DNA of 64,000 nt, from NCBI RefSeq assembly GCF_003182135.1, contig NZ_QGTL01000010.1, positions 1 through 64,000 of the forward strand. The letters are read 5' to 3'. The stretch's first letter is position 1, and the number at the start of each line of letters is the position of its first letter. Origin of the DNA: Nocardia neocaledoniensis. Lineage in GTDB: Bacteria; Actinomycetota; Actinomycetes; Mycobacteriales; Mycobacteriaceae. Of the stretch, positions 16,570 through 24,950 are shown in pieces. Both the position numbers and the translations under genes were made by a program. Below the pieces are notes generated by a model, which saw only the letters and a program-made list of their open reading frames with translations, did no database searches and was not told the origin of the DNA.

Positions 16570-17321
16570 TGCCGCAAGGCGTCTCGGATCGCGCGTTCGA
16601 CCGGTGCCGGCTCGGGGCGGTCGGGGTCCAGCGGTACGGCGGGCGGGAGGTTCGGCTGCCCCAGCACGCGGTGACCGTGACCGCGGTGGGGTTGGCCGGC
16701 GTGGACGAGGAAGGGGTGGCACAGGTACACGTCGCCCGCGCCGCCGGTCGCGTAGGCCACCTCGCAGTCGGCGGTCGCGTCGTCGGCGCGCCGGGCGAGT
16801 TCTCGGGCATCGAGTCCCGCCGGGCCTTCGGGGGCGAGGATCCGGGCGACGGTGCGATGGGAGCCGATGCGCAGACGCGTCGGCGCGTCGTCGGGTCCGA
16901 CGTCGGTGAACAGGAACAGCATCAGCAGCGCGCGCCCGCGGGAGACGCCGTTGGCGCGCCAGGTCAGGTAGTCGGTGCTGGTGGACCGGTCGCCGGGGAA
17001 GCTGACGTCGACGTGCCATCCGTCGGCGCGCGCGGGTTGGTCGCTGGGAGTTCGGATCACGAAGCCGCCGATGCCTTTTCGCTGTACCCACCGGCCTTTG
17101 CCGACGAGCCGGTCGTACGCGGCGTGCAGTGCGGGAGTGTTGACGGCTGCGACGAACGGCGGGTCCGAATAGTCACCGAGCCCGATCGCGGGTCCGTCCC
17201 GGCCGACGATGTCGCGCAAGAGGATGTCGCGGCATCGCGCGGCTGTGGCCGACGGGAAAGCCGCCCGAAGATGGACGAAGCCGGTGGCGACGAATTCGTC
17301 GAGGCTGGTGTCATCGAGCAC
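16566..17321 (-). CDS. Phytanoyl-CoA dioxygenase (PhyH) family protein
   Basis: A 251-residue Fe(II)/2-oxoglutarate dioxygenase of the PhyH family. The metal triad is visible: H-x-D in GWHVDVSFPG and the distal His in CHPFLVHAGQPHRG. The R that would bind 2-oxoglutarate is probably in the QPHRGHGHR segment. Family members hydroxylate lipids, amino acids or secondary metabolites. The GTG start 17321 follows a G-run that may act as ribosome site. It overlaps the downstream kinase start by four bases. Confidence 0.82.
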   Translation of the reverse strand: MLDDTSLDEFVATGFVHLRAAFPSATAARCRDILLRDIVGRDGPAIGLGDYSDPPFVAAVNTPALHAAYDRLVGKGRWVQRKGIGGFVIRTPSDQPARADGWHVDVSFPGDRSTSTDYLTWRANGVSRGRALLMLFLFTDVGPDDAPTRLRIGSHRTVARILAPEGPAGLDARELARRADDATADCEVAYATGGAGDVYLCHPFLVHAGQPHRGHGHRVLGQPNLPPAVPLDPDRPEPAPVERAIRDALRQ

Positions 17322-17385
17322 GCCCCCCAGGCTCGCCGCCCACGACGGTCCGAGGCAACCGAATTTCGGTTGTTGCGCGTGCGGG

Positions 17386-18347
17386 TCAGTCGGTGTCGGT
17401 CGCGGCGAGTACGACGAGGGCGGGTTCGGGGGTGAGGGTCACGATGCCGAGGTCCCAGGCGACCCGCTCGAACCAGTCCGTGTCGGCGGAGAAGCTGAAC
17501 CAGGCGCAGTCGCCGGCACGGCGTTCGATGCGCTCGATCGAGTCGAATTCGGAGGCGTCACAGAGCGCGCCGAGCGTTCGCCAGGCGGCCAGCCGTCCGT
17601 ACGCGCCGTGCTCGCCGCCGTTGTAGGCGCCGCCGTTGGCCGCGGCGGCGAACAGGACGGCCCACACGTCGGCGGGCATGGTGGGTGCGCGGTCGTCACC
17701 TCGCGGACGGACGGGACGGCGAGGCGGGTGTGCCTGCGCAGCGCAGGGGCCGCGGTCGCCGGTGTGTCCGGGCCGAACGGCATGGCTGCGCTCGACCCGT
17801 TCTTCGGGTATTGCCGCAGCGGGATGTCGGCTTCGAAGGCGGTCCGTTGACATGGCAGCGGCCGGAGGGGATGTCCGGCCCAGTGCGCCGAGGTGGCCCA
17901 TCGGTGCAGCTGGCCGTGTTCGGTCATCGTGACGCCACGCAGGATGAGTTCGTGCAGCAGGCAGGCGCGCAGTTCTTCCGAGATCGGTCCGGCGAGACCG
18001 GCTTCGGCGAAGGCGTCCACCGCGGCGATCTCGTCCAGCAGTCCGGCGATCAGGGCGGCCAGGCGCGCGGCATGACGCTTCGCGGGTCGCCACGCCGCGA
18101 CGACCCGCAGCGCCGTACGTGCGGCTCCCTGGTTACGTGCCGCGAGTGTCGAGCGGAAGAGCTGGTCGAGCAGGAGGTGGCAGTCGCGGCTGTGTGCGGG
18201 GTCGTGGGCGGTGGCGGCGGCGCGGGCGAGGCTGACGACGAAATCGAGGTCGCCCGCGGCGATCCGGTCGTCGATGATCCGGTTGCGGTCGAGGAAGGAG
18301 GTCGCACCGGGGAGTTCCCGGACGATCCGGGTGATGGCGTCGTCCAC
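17386..18347 (-). pseudogene. Frameshifted conserved actinobacterial gene (DUF6183-like)
   Basis: Two adjacent frames together give one protein of about 318 residues. The N-terminal part (18347 to about 17695) is helical and coherent through RQYPKNGSSAAMPFGPD and LAVPSVREV, then becomes Pro/Ser/Thr nonsense. A second frame, shifted by one base, continues with MPADVWAVLFAAAANGGAYN, then GEHGAYGRLAAWRTLGALC and a clean stop at 17386. The switch lies near 17680-17705 and is explained by a single-base deletion. The whole resembles a family of uncharacterised actinobacterial proteins; the DUF6183 name is from memory and tentative. TAGGCT lies six bases before GTG 18347. A separate small product from ATG 17679 is possible. 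Sequencing error cannot be excluded. Confidence 0.65.
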
Positions 18348-18412
18348 CGGTCCAGCCTACGGACCGAGCCGTCGCATCGATGGGCGGCCTTGTGCCGCAA
18401 TGGCTCTCGTGC

Positions 18413-18802
18413 TCAGTGTCCGGTGCGTGCCGCGAGGAGGTCGGCGAATTCCTCGGCGTAGGCGAGGTGGCGGCGCAATCGGTCGGCGCTGTCGGCGGTC
18501 TTGTCGCGGAATGTGCGTAGTCCGGCTCGGGCTGTCGCCCGCTGGGCGGGGTCGGCCCTGTCGTCGTCGAGGATGTCGAGGGCGTGGAGCAGGTCTTTCA
18601 TCTCCGCGAGAGTGAAGCCCAGCGGTTTCATCCGCCGGATGACGAGCAGCCGGTCGACGTCGTCGTCGGTGTAGAGGCGGAACCCGCCCGCCGAGCGCGC
18701 CGACGGCTGCACCAGGCCGACCTCGTCGTAGTGGCGGATCGTCTTGAGCGACAGCTCGGTTCGTTCGGCGACCTGCCCGATCTGCAGGTAGTCGCCGCCC
18801 AT
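18413..18802 (-). CDS. MerR family transcriptional regulator
   Basis: A 129-residue small MerR protein. The HTH is LQIGQVAERTELSLKTIRHYDEVGLVQPSARSAGGFRLYTDDDVDRL, followed by a coiled-coil dimerisation helix. There is no Cys metal motif. ATG 18802 lies one base after the SulP stop and has GAGGTGG eight bases upstream; an upstream GTG (18814) would overlap SulP. SulP and MerR therefore form an operon. A dyad upstream of SulP (20352-20377) has the shape of a MerR site, so the protein probably controls its own operon in response to an anion or stress signal. Confidence 0.86.
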   Translation of the reverse strand: MGGDYLQIGQVAERTELSLKTIRHYDEVGLVQPSARSAGGFRLYTDDDVDRLLVIRRMKPLGFTLAEMKDLLHALDILDDDRADPAQRATARAGLRTFRDKTADSADRLRRHLAYAEEFADLLAARTGH

Positions 18803-18803
18803 C

Positions 18804-20297
18804 TCAGTGACCACCCGCGAGGTGCCCGGACAACCGGTCGTGGCGGGCCTCCGAGGCCGGGTTCAACCCCACGATCCGCACGTTCTTGCCCTTGGCGGCG
18901 TATTTGGTGGTGATGGCGTCGAGGGTGGCCACCGTCGAGGCATCCCAGATGTGCGCGTCCGACATGTCGATCACGATATTGGCCGGGTCGCCGGCGTAGT
19001 CGAACTGGTAGACGAGATCGTTGCTGGAGGCGAAGAACAACTCGCCGCGCACCATGTAGGTGCGGGTGTCGTCGGATTCGGCGACCTGGTCGACGGCGGT
19101 GAAGTGCGCGACGCGGTGCGCGAAGGCGACCATCGCGCTGAGCACGCCGGTGATGACGCCGTAGGCGAGGTTGTGGGTGGCCACGGTGACCGCGACGGTG
19201 ACCAGCATGACGATGGTTTCGGCGATCGGCATGCGCCGCAAGGTCTTCGGTGCGATCGAATGCCAGTCCATGGTGCCCACCGAGACCATGATCATCACCG
19301 CGACCAGTGCCGCCATCGGGATCAACGCGACCACGTCGCCGAGCCCGACGACCAGGATCAGCAGGAACACACCGGCCAGGAACGTCGAGATGCGGGTGCG
19401 GGCGCCGGAGGACTTCACGTTGATCATGGTCTGGCCGATCATCGCGCAGCCGCCCATCCCGCCGAAGAACCCGGTCACGATGTTGGCCACGCCCTGACCC
19501 CAGCCCTCGCGGGTCTTGTCCGAGTGGGTGTCGGTGATGTCGTCGACGAGCTTGGCGGTCATCAGCGACTCGAGCAGGCCCACCAGTGCCACCGCCAGCG
19601 CGTAGGGGGCGATGATCTTCAGTGTGTCGAGGGTGAACGGTACGTCCGGCAGGAGCGGCGTGGGCAGGCTCGACGGCAGTTCGCCTTCGTCGCCGACGTT
19701 CGGGACGTCCAGTGAGAAGACGATGGTCGCCGAGGTCAGCAGCACGATCGCCACCAGCGGCGCGGGTACGGCCGTGGTGAGTTTCGGCAGGAACGCGACG
19801 ATCACGAGGCCGATCGCGACCATCGGGTACACCAGCCACGGCACCCCGATCAGATGCGGGATCTGCGCGAGGAAGACGAGAATCGACAGGGCGTTGACGA
19901 ACCCGACCATCACGCTGCGTGGAATGAAGCGCAGCAGCCGCGCCACGCCGATCATGCTGAGCACGATCTGCAGCACTCCGGCCAGGATGACCGTCGCGAT
20001 GAGGTAGTCGAGCCCGTGTTGCGCCATCACCGGCGCGATGACCAGGGCGACCGCGCCGGTGGCCGCGGACATCATGGCGCGGCGACCGCCGACGATCGCG
20101 ATGGTGACGGCCATGGTGAACGAGGCGAACAAGCCCACCCGCGGATCGACGCCGGCGATGATCGAGAACGAGATCGCCTCCGGGATCAGCGCCAGGGCCA
20201 CCACCAGACCGCCGAGGACTTCGGTCCGCAGCCGTCGCGGGCTCCGCAGGGCGGCGGCCACCGAGCCGTCGTCGGTCGGTCGACGTGTCGCGGACAC
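18804..20297 (-). CDS. SulP family inorganic anion transporter with STAS domain
   Basis: A 497-residue SLC26/SulP membrane protein. The N-terminal signature LVVALALIPEAISFSIIAGVDPRVGLFASF is followed by roughly 10-12 further membrane segments, including the GGMGGCAMIGQTMINVKSSGARTR region. A C-terminal STAS domain (about residues 400-490) contains NIVIDMSDAHIWDASTVATLDAI. SulP proteins move sulfate, bicarbonate or other anions across the cell membrane, as symporters or exchangers. The anion is not predictable here and no carbonic anhydrase is fused. Start is GTG 20297. It is divergent from a rifampicin monooxygenase-like gene and followed by its probable MerR regulator. Confidence 0.9.
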   Translation of the reverse strand: MSATRRPTDDGSVAAALRSPRRLRTEVLGGLVVALALIPEAISFSIIAGVDPRVGLFASFTMAVTIAIVGGRRAMMSAATGAVALVIAPVMAQHGLDYLIATVILAGVLQIVLSMIGVARLLRFIPRSVMVGFVNALSILVFLAQIPHLIGVPWLVYPMVAIGLVIVAFLPKLTTAVPAPLVAIVLLTSATIVFSLDVPNVGDEGELPSSLPTPLLPDVPFTLDTLKIIAPYALAVALVGLLESLMTAKLVDDITDTHSDKTREGWGQGVANIVTGFFGGMGGCAMIGQTMINVKSSGARTRISTFLAGVFLLILVVGLGDVVALIPMAALVAVMIMVSVGTMDWHSIAPKTLRRMPIAETIVMLVTVAVTVATHNLAYGVITGVLSAMVAFAHRVAHFTAVDQVAESDDTRTYMVRGELFFASSNDLVYQFDYAGDPANIVIDMSDAHIWDASTVATLDAITTKYAAKGKNVRIVGLNPASEARHDRLSGHLAGGH

Positions 20298-20351
20298 GAT
20301 AGGTGCTCCGATCCCTGGGTGATGCGAACGGCAGCCCGCTCGCGGGCGAGA

Positions 20352-20377
20352 ACTCTACCTTTACGGGAGGGTAGTGT
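20352..20377. promoter_or_regulatory. MerR-type operator upstream of SulP
   Basis: ACTCTACC (20352-20359) and GGTAGTGT (20370-20377) are inverted repeats matching at 7 of 8 positions with a 10-base spacer. On the minus strand TAGAGT (20357-20352) could be the -10 box inside one arm. This is the classic geometry of a MerR-controlled promoter, about 55 bases before the SulP GTG. Confidence 0.65.
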
Positions 20378-20409
20378 TGCCGATCGGGTGGCGCTGAGCG
20401 CGGAAAATC

Positions 20410-20418
20410 GCTTGCGGC
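20410..20418 (+). promoter_or_regulatory. Partial rifamycin-associated element (RAE)-like sequence
   Basis: GCTTGCGGC matches the left half and centre of the inverted-repeat RAE known upstream of rifamycin-inducible genes. The right half-site is absent. It lies about 95 bases before the Rox-like start. A nine-base match could be chance. Confidence 0.25.
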
Positions 20419-20510
20419 GCTGGTGGCGGGTGCTGACAATGAGCAGCCGATCAACCTGCGGAATTCGCCTGGCCCACCGGCCCGGGAAGCAGGCGGGGAA
20501 CGGGTGGTTC

Positions 20511-21938
20511 ATGTTCGATGTGATCATTGCCGGATGCGGGCCGACCGGCGCCATGCTTGCCGCCGAACTGCGGTTGCACGATGTCCGGGTTCTCGTCGTC
20601 GAACGAGAGACCGCACCCACGTCCGTGGTGCGGATCGTCAGCCTGCACATGCGCAGCCTCGAGTTGATGGCGATGCGCGGGCTGCTGGATCCCCTGCTGG
20701 AACGGGGGCGGCAGCGTCCGGTGGGCGGCATCTTCGCCGGGATCCCGACCTCCGTGCCCGACGGCCTCGATTCCACACACCCCTATCAGCTGGGTATTCC
20801 GCAGCCGGTGCTCGAGCAGGTGCTGGAGGCGCACGCCGTCGAGACGGGCACGCAGGTGTGGCGGGGGTGCGCGGTCACCGGATTCGAGCAGGATGCCGAC
20901 GGGGTGACCGTCGAGCTCGCGGACGGGCAGCGGCTGCGGTCGCGCTATCTCGTCGGCTGTGACGGCGCGCGCAGTACGGTCCGCAGGTCGTTGGGCGTCG
21001 CCTTTCCTGGGGAGCCCGCACGCAACGACACCCTCATGGGCGAGATGGCGATCGGTGTGCCGGCGGAGGAGATCGCCGCGAGAGTTCGCGAAATCCAGGG
21101 CACGCACAGGGCATTCAGCATGATGCCGTTCGGTGCGGACAGTTGCCGGGTCGTGGTGCCCGCCGTGGAGGTCAGCGACGACCGCGCCGCGCCGCCCACG
21201 CTCGAGGATTTCCAGCGAGCGCTGCGCGCCGTCGCCGGAACGGATTTCGGGGTGCATTCCCCGCGATGGATGTCACGCTTCGGTGACGCCACCCGTCTTG
21301 TCGAGCGGTATCGGGTCGGGCGTGTCCTGCTCGCGGGCGATGCCGCGCACATCCATCCGCCCGCCGGCGGGCAAGGTCTCAATCTCGGTGTGCAGGATGC
21401 GGTGAACCTCGGCTGGAAGCTGGCCGCGCGGATCAACGGGTGGGCGCCGGAGAACCTGCTCGACACCTATCAGACCGAACGCCATCCTGTCGCCGCGGAC
21501 GTCCTGGACAACACGCGCGCCCAGATCGCGTTGTTCTCGACCGAGCCCGGCGGGCGGGCGCTGCGCGGGCTGCTCACCGAACTCCTGGAATTCGACGTCG
21601 TGAATCGCCGTCTGATCGAGAAGATCGCCGCGACCGACATCCGCTACGACTTCGGGCCCGGCCCTGATCTGCTCGGCCGCCGGCTCCGCGACATCGATCT
21701 CGCCGACGGCCGCGTGTACGAGCGTCTCCGCGGCGGCCGTGGCCTGGTCCTCGACCGCACCGGCGGCCTCTCGGTCGACGGATGGGCCGACCGCGTCGAC
21801 TTGGTGACCGATCCCGCCGCGGCACTGGATGTTCGGGCGTTGCTGCTACGCCCCGACGGCCACGTCGCGTGGATCGGTGACGAGCAGGACGCTCTCACCG
21901 ATCGGCTCCGCGACTGGTTCGGCGCACCCGGCGCCTGA
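20511..21938 (+). CDS. FAD-dependent monooxygenase, rifampicin monooxygenase (Rox) homologue
   Basis: A 475-residue class A flavoprotein monooxygenase. The FAD motif is IIAGCGPTGAMLAAEL, the DG motif is YLVGCDGARSTVRRSLG, and the GD motif is VLLAGDAAHIHPPAGGQGLN. From memory it closely resembles Nocardia farcinica Rox over its whole length, including FAGTDFGVHSPRW-like, RHPVAADVLDNTRAQ and ALLLRPDGHVAW-like segments, and has the same length. Rox hydroxylates the rifampicin naphthoquinone and inactivates the drug. One difference is in the substrate-facing N-terminus (VVRIVSLHMRS where Rox has an RAQGLHARS-type motif), so specificity may differ. ATG 20511 matches the Rox N-terminus. It is divergent from SulP. 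Confidence 0.8.
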   Translation: MFDVIIAGCGPTGAMLAAELRLHDVRVLVVERETAPTSVVRIVSLHMRSLELMAMRGLLDPLLERGRQRPVGGIFAGIPTSVPDGLDSTHPYQLGIPQPVLEQVLEAHAVETGTQVWRGCAVTGFEQDADGVTVELADGQRLRSRYLVGCDGARSTVRRSLGVAFPGEPARNDTLMGEMAIGVPAEEIAARVREIQGTHRAFSMMPFGADSCRVVVPAVEVSDDRAAPPTLEDFQRALRAVAGTDFGVHSPRWMSRFGDATRLVERYRVGRVLLAGDAAHIHPPAGGQGLNLGVQDAVNLGWKLAARINGWAPENLLDTYQTERHPVAADVLDNTRAQIALFSTEPGGRALRGLLTELLEFDVVNRRLIEKIAATDIRYDFGPGPDLLGRRLRDIDLADGRVYERLRGGRGLVLDRTGGLSVDGWADRVDLVTDPAAALDVRALLLRPDGHVAWIGDEQDALTDRLRDWFGAPGA

Positions 21939-21973
21939 GCTCGGTGGGCGCGCGTCTTCGCCGTGGTGTCGAA

Positions 21974-22750
21974 TCAGTCTGTGCCGCTTTCAGTTCGATC
22001 GCGCAACATCTGGTTCCTCAGGACGTCGACCTCGCAGCCGGGAGCGTTCGGGTCGAATCCGTGCTCGAGCAGCCAGCGAACTCCGCGCAGGCTGCGTAGC
22101 GACCACCATGCGCGGATCACGGCGCGGTCGACTTCGGCTCCGTAGCCCGCGATGACATCCTCGAGATGCTCCGGGTGGCCGAGGGTCAGGGTGGCCAGGT
22201 CGTACATCGGGTCGCCCTGCCCTGCTTCGGACCAGTCGATGACTCCGGTGACCTCGTCGCCGTCGACGAAGACATGGGCGACTTGCAGGTCGCCGTGGGT
22301 GAACACCGGTTCCCATGGGCGCAGCGCCGCTTCGGCGAGACGCCGGTTGTGGGTGATCAGCTCGGCCGGCAGTACACGCTCGGCGAGAAGCCACGCGCAT
22401 TCCCTGTCGAGTTCCCGGGCGATGTCGTCGATGCCGCGCCCCTGTCCGGGCGGCAGTGGGGCATCGTGGAGCGCCCGGACAACCGCACCCGTCGCGACCC
22501 ACGCTGCCCGCGACGCCGAGGACGGCTCACCCAGGCGGCCCAACGCGGTCCCGGGAAGGGCCGCGAGCGCCAGGACGGGCGGCTCGCGCCACAGCACGTC
22601 CGGCGTCGGAACGGGCGCCGACTCCATCGCCGCGACCTCGACATCGGCGTTGCGCTGATCGGCATCGATCTTCAAGAACACCCCGCCGACACGCACAGTC
22701 GCGCGCTCGTGATGTGCGACGACGACCTCGACTCCGTCCACACCGGCCAT
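21974..22750 (-). CDS. APH-like phosphotransferase family protein
   Basis: A 258-residue kinase-fold protein. The catalytic loop is FTHGDLQVAHVFVDGDEVTGVIDWSEAGQGDPMYDLA, containing H-G-D-L and the D-W-S metal-binding motif; the order VHG/DL...VIDW is typical of APH/HSK2 small-molecule kinases. The first 80 residues form the N-lobe, with K27 in GGVFLKIDAD as the ATP lysine. The substrate is unknown and resistance should not be assumed. ATG 22750 lies 23 bases after the epoxide hydrolase stop on the same strand, so the two are probably one operon. Confidence 0.8.
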   Translation of the reverse strand: MAGVDGVEVVVAHHERATVRVGGVFLKIDADQRNADVEVAAMESAPVPTPDVLWREPPVLALAALPGTALGRLGEPSSASRAAWVATGAVVRALHDAPLPPGQGRGIDDIARELDRECAWLLAERVLPAELITHNRRLAEAALRPWEPVFTHGDLQVAHVFVDGDEVTGVIDWSEAGQGDPMYDLATLTLGHPEHLEDVIAGYGAEVDRAVIRAWWSLRSLRGVRWLLEHGFDPNAPGCEVDVLRNQMLRDRTESGTD

Positions 22751-22773
22751 TGTCTCGGACGCGCGCTGCCGCG

Positions 22774-23934
22774 TCACACGGTTTTCGTCAGCACTGCCGC
22801 CAGCCCTTCGCGCAGGTCCTCGACGAAGAACCGGGGGACCTCGAGGGACGGGAAGTGGCCGCCGGCTTCCGGTGTGCGCCAGCGGACGATGCGCCGGTAT
22901 CGCTGCTCGGCCCACGGGCGCGGGCACTTCTCGATGTCGCGGGGATACATGGTGATCGCCGCCGGGACGTCGACGCGCAGGGCGGGGTCGAGCGAGTTGT
23001 GGCTTTCGTAGTAGATGCGGGCGGCCGAGGCGCCGGAGCGGGTGAGCCAGTACAGGGTGACGTCGTCGAGGACGCGGTCCCGGGAAATCCGCTCGAACGG
23101 GCTGTCCTCGGTGTCGCTCCAGTCGGCGAACTTGTCGAGGATCCAGGCGAGGAGCCCGACCGGTGAGTCGACGAGGGAGTAGCCGATGGTCTGCGGTCGG
23201 GTCGCCTGCTGTTTGGCGTAGGCGGCGCGGTGTCGCCAGAAATGGCGGGTTTCCTCGGTCCACCGGCGCTCGGTGGCGCTCAGCCCGTCGGTCGACAGGC
23301 CGGGCGGGGCCTCGGCGAACAGCGTGTGGATGCCGAGTACGTGCGCGGGGAACCTGCCGCCGAGCACGGTGGTGATGTTGCCGCCCCAGTCGCCGCCGTG
23401 GGCGAGGAACCTGTCGTAGCCGAGGCGTCCCATCAGTTCCACCCAGGCGGCCGCGATCTTCTCGGTTCCCCACCCGGTGGTCGAGGGCTTGTCGCTGTAG
23501 CCGAAGCCGGGGAGTGACGGGGCGACGACGTGGAAGGCCGGCGCCGCCGCACTGTTCGGTTCCGCCAATTCGTCGATGACGTCGACGAATTCGGCGACGC
23601 TGCCGGGCCAGCCGTGCGTCATGATCAGCGGAACGGCGTCGGCGCGCGGTGATCGGCGGTGCAGGAAATGGATCCCCAGACCGTCGATGGTCGTGCGGAA
23701 CTGGCCGATCCGGTCGAGGCGTTCTTCGAATGCGCGCCAGTCGTAGCCGGTGCGCCAGTAGTTCACGAGGTCGATGAGATCGGCGAGGGGCACCCCCTGT
23801 TCCCAGCGGCGGGGGTGGGTCACCGTCTCGGGTTCCGGGAGTCGTGCCGATGCCAGGCGTGCCCGCAGGTCGTCGAGTGCGCTGTCGTCGGCGACGGCTC
23901 GGAATTCTCGGACGTCGGTGGTCGAACGGGTCAT
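22774..23934 (-). CDS. Epoxide hydrolase (alpha/beta hydrolase with EHN domain)
   Basis: A 386-residue enzyme. An N-terminal EHN domain (about residues 8-115) precedes an alpha/beta hydrolase core. The oxyanion motif is THGWPGS (H107), the nucleophile D182 lies in HGGDWGGN, and the C-terminal His is in EAGGHFPSLEVP. This architecture is typical of microsomal-type epoxide hydrolases, which open epoxides through a covalent alkyl-enzyme ester. AGGAGG lies five bases before ATG 23934. It is divergent from a CGNR zinc-finger gene across two 19-bp operator repeats, and followed by a kinase-fold gene. Confidence 0.9.
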   Translation of the reverse strand: MTRSTTDVREFRAVADDSALDDLRARLASARLPEPETVTHPRRWEQGVPLADLIDLVNYWRTGYDWRAFEERLDRIGQFRTTIDGLGIHFLHRRSPRADAVPLIMTHGWPGSVAEFVDVIDELAEPNSAAAPAFHVVAPSLPGFGYSDKPSTTGWGTEKIAAAWVELMGRLGYDRFLAHGGDWGGNITTVLGGRFPAHVLGIHTLFAEAPPGLSTDGLSATERRWTEETRHFWRHRAAYAKQQATRPQTIGYSLVDSPVGLLAWILDKFADWSDTEDSPFERISRDRVLDDVTLYWLTRSGASAARIYYESHNSLDPALRVDVPAAITMYPRDIEKCPRPWAEQRYRRIVRWRTPEAGGHFPSLEVPRFFVEDLREGLAAVLTKTV

Positions 23935-23954
23935 GTGAACCTCCTGGCTGACGC

Positions 23955-24015
23955 GAACCGGCTGAGACGGTTCTAACATCGGACGCGGGGGCGCCGCAAC
24001 CGGCTAAGGTGGTTC
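23955..24015. promoter_or_regulatory. Paired 19-bp operators between epoxide hydrolase and CGNR genes
   Basis: GAACCGGCTGAGACGGTTC (23955-23973) is a perfect 6-bp dyad. CAACCGGCTAAGGTGGTTC (23997-24015) is a degenerate copy, identical at 15 of 19 positions. Their offset of 42 bases is four helical turns. Copy 1 overlaps a likely minus-strand -10 box (TAGAAC, 23975-23970). Copy 2 overlaps the plus-strand -10 box TAAGGT (24005-24010). Confidence 0.75.
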
Positions 24016-24016
24016 C

Positions 24017-24592
24017 ATGCCCGCTGAGTTCCCTGACTTCCGGCTCGGTAGCGTCCTGGCGACGAGCTTCACGGCCACGCTGACCGAGCGTCGCGGTGAG
24101 TCCGTGGAACGCATTCCGACACCCCAGCGCCTCGTCGACTGGCTGGCGATCAACGGTCTGGCCGTGTCGTCGTGCACGGCCGCCCAGCTCGAATCGGCAC
24201 GCGAACTCAGGGAATCCGTTCACGCCGCCGCCACCGCGGCGGCGGTCGGCGAGCCTCTACCGTCTTCGGCCATCGAGGTCATCAACGACCGCAGCATCCG
24301 GGGCCGGGCCGCTGCGGTGCTGGCACCCGACGGCACACGGCAGTGGCGCCTCGGCGCGACCGACAGCGTGGCCGACGCGCTGGGCGTGATCGCCGCCGAC
24401 GCGATCAGCATCATCGCCGGCGAACGCGACGGCCGCCTGGCCCTGTGCGCGTCGCCCACCTGTCGCGCCGCCTTCTTCGACACCAGCCAGAGTCGAACCC
24501 GCAAGTGGTGCGACATGAACACATGCGGAAATCGGCAGAAGAAGGCGCGCTTTCAGGCGAACCAGCGCAAGAACGCGACCACCGCGCGCTGA
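24017..24592 (+). CDS. CGNR zinc-finger/ABATE domain protein, probable regulator
   Basis: A 191-residue protein with an N-terminal ABATE domain (about residues 10-130) and a C-terminal CGNR zinc finger: ALCASPTCRAAFFDTSQSRTRKWCDMNTCGNRQKKARF, with Cys at C-x4-C and C-x4-C-G-N-R spacing. The basic tail fits DNA binding. ABATE-CGNR proteins are presumed stress-responsive regulators in actinobacteria. TAAGGT lies six bases before ATG 24017, so the mRNA is probably leaderless. One operator-like repeat covers that -10 box and a second covers the divergent epoxide hydrolase promoter, so autorepression plus control of the hydrolase is likely. Confidence 0.87.
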   Translation: MPAEFPDFRLGSVLATSFTATLTERRGESVERIPTPQRLVDWLAINGLAVSSCTAAQLESARELRESVHAAATAAAVGEPLPSSAIEVINDRSIRGRAAAVLAPDGTRQWRLGATDSVADALGVIAADAISIIAGERDGRLALCASPTCRAAFFDTSQSRTRKWCDMNTCGNRQKKARFQANQRKNATTAR

Positions 24593-24612
24593 TCCGTCTA
24601 CCCGGGTTCAGT

Positions 24613-24882
24613 TCAGTGGACGCCCGAGCCGGACGCGGCGCTGCCGTAGATCTGCGCCATGAGACAGTCGGGCTGAGGAGTGGGTCCGCACAGGGCGAGG
24701 ACCAGGAAGCCCATGGGAAACAGCACCGGTGCGACCAGGATGTCGGTGAGAGCTGATCCGGTGGTGGCCACCGGAGTCGCGACGGCGGGTTGCGCGGAGG
24801 CGGGTGCGGCCGCTGCCGTGCCGGCGGTCGCGAGTGCGACCGAGACGATGGTTGCCGCACCGAAACGCTTGACGATGTTCAC
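24613..24882 (-). CDS. Small secreted hypothetical protein
   Basis: An 89-residue precursor. Basic VKRF, a hydrophobic core (GAATIVSVALATAGTAAAAPA) and AxA sites near residue 27-31 make a clear signal peptide. The mature part is about 60 residues with a hydrophobic stretch (LTDILVAPVLFPMGFLVLALC) and two Cys that could form a disulfide. No family is recognised. GTG 24882 is chosen because AGGAGGAC lies just upstream; the frame is open further but the signal peptide starts here. Confidence 0.75.
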   Translation of the reverse strand: MNIVKRFGAATIVSVALATAGTAAAAPASAQPAVATPVATTGSALTDILVAPVLFPMGFLVLALCGPTPQPDCLMAQIYGSAASGSGVH

Positions 24883-24922
24883 TTTTGGTCCTCCTTGGCA
24901 GGACTGTGGTTGCTGTGCCAGC

Positions 24923-24950
24923 ACGATAGTTCACGCGCATCAACTGTGAA
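24923..24950 (-). promoter_or_regulatory. Predicted promoter of the small secreted protein
   Basis: On the minus strand TTCACA (24950-24945), a 16-base spacer and TATCGT (24928-24923) match primary sigma-factor boxes, about 40 bases before the GTG start. The rest of 24951-25149 shows no convincing gene. Confidence 0.55.

Noticed and set aside
21974..22750. Aminoglycoside resistance kinase
   Set aside because: The APH fold is shared by many kinases of unrelated substrates; nothing in the sequence or context points to an antibiotic. The same holds for 15595-16569.
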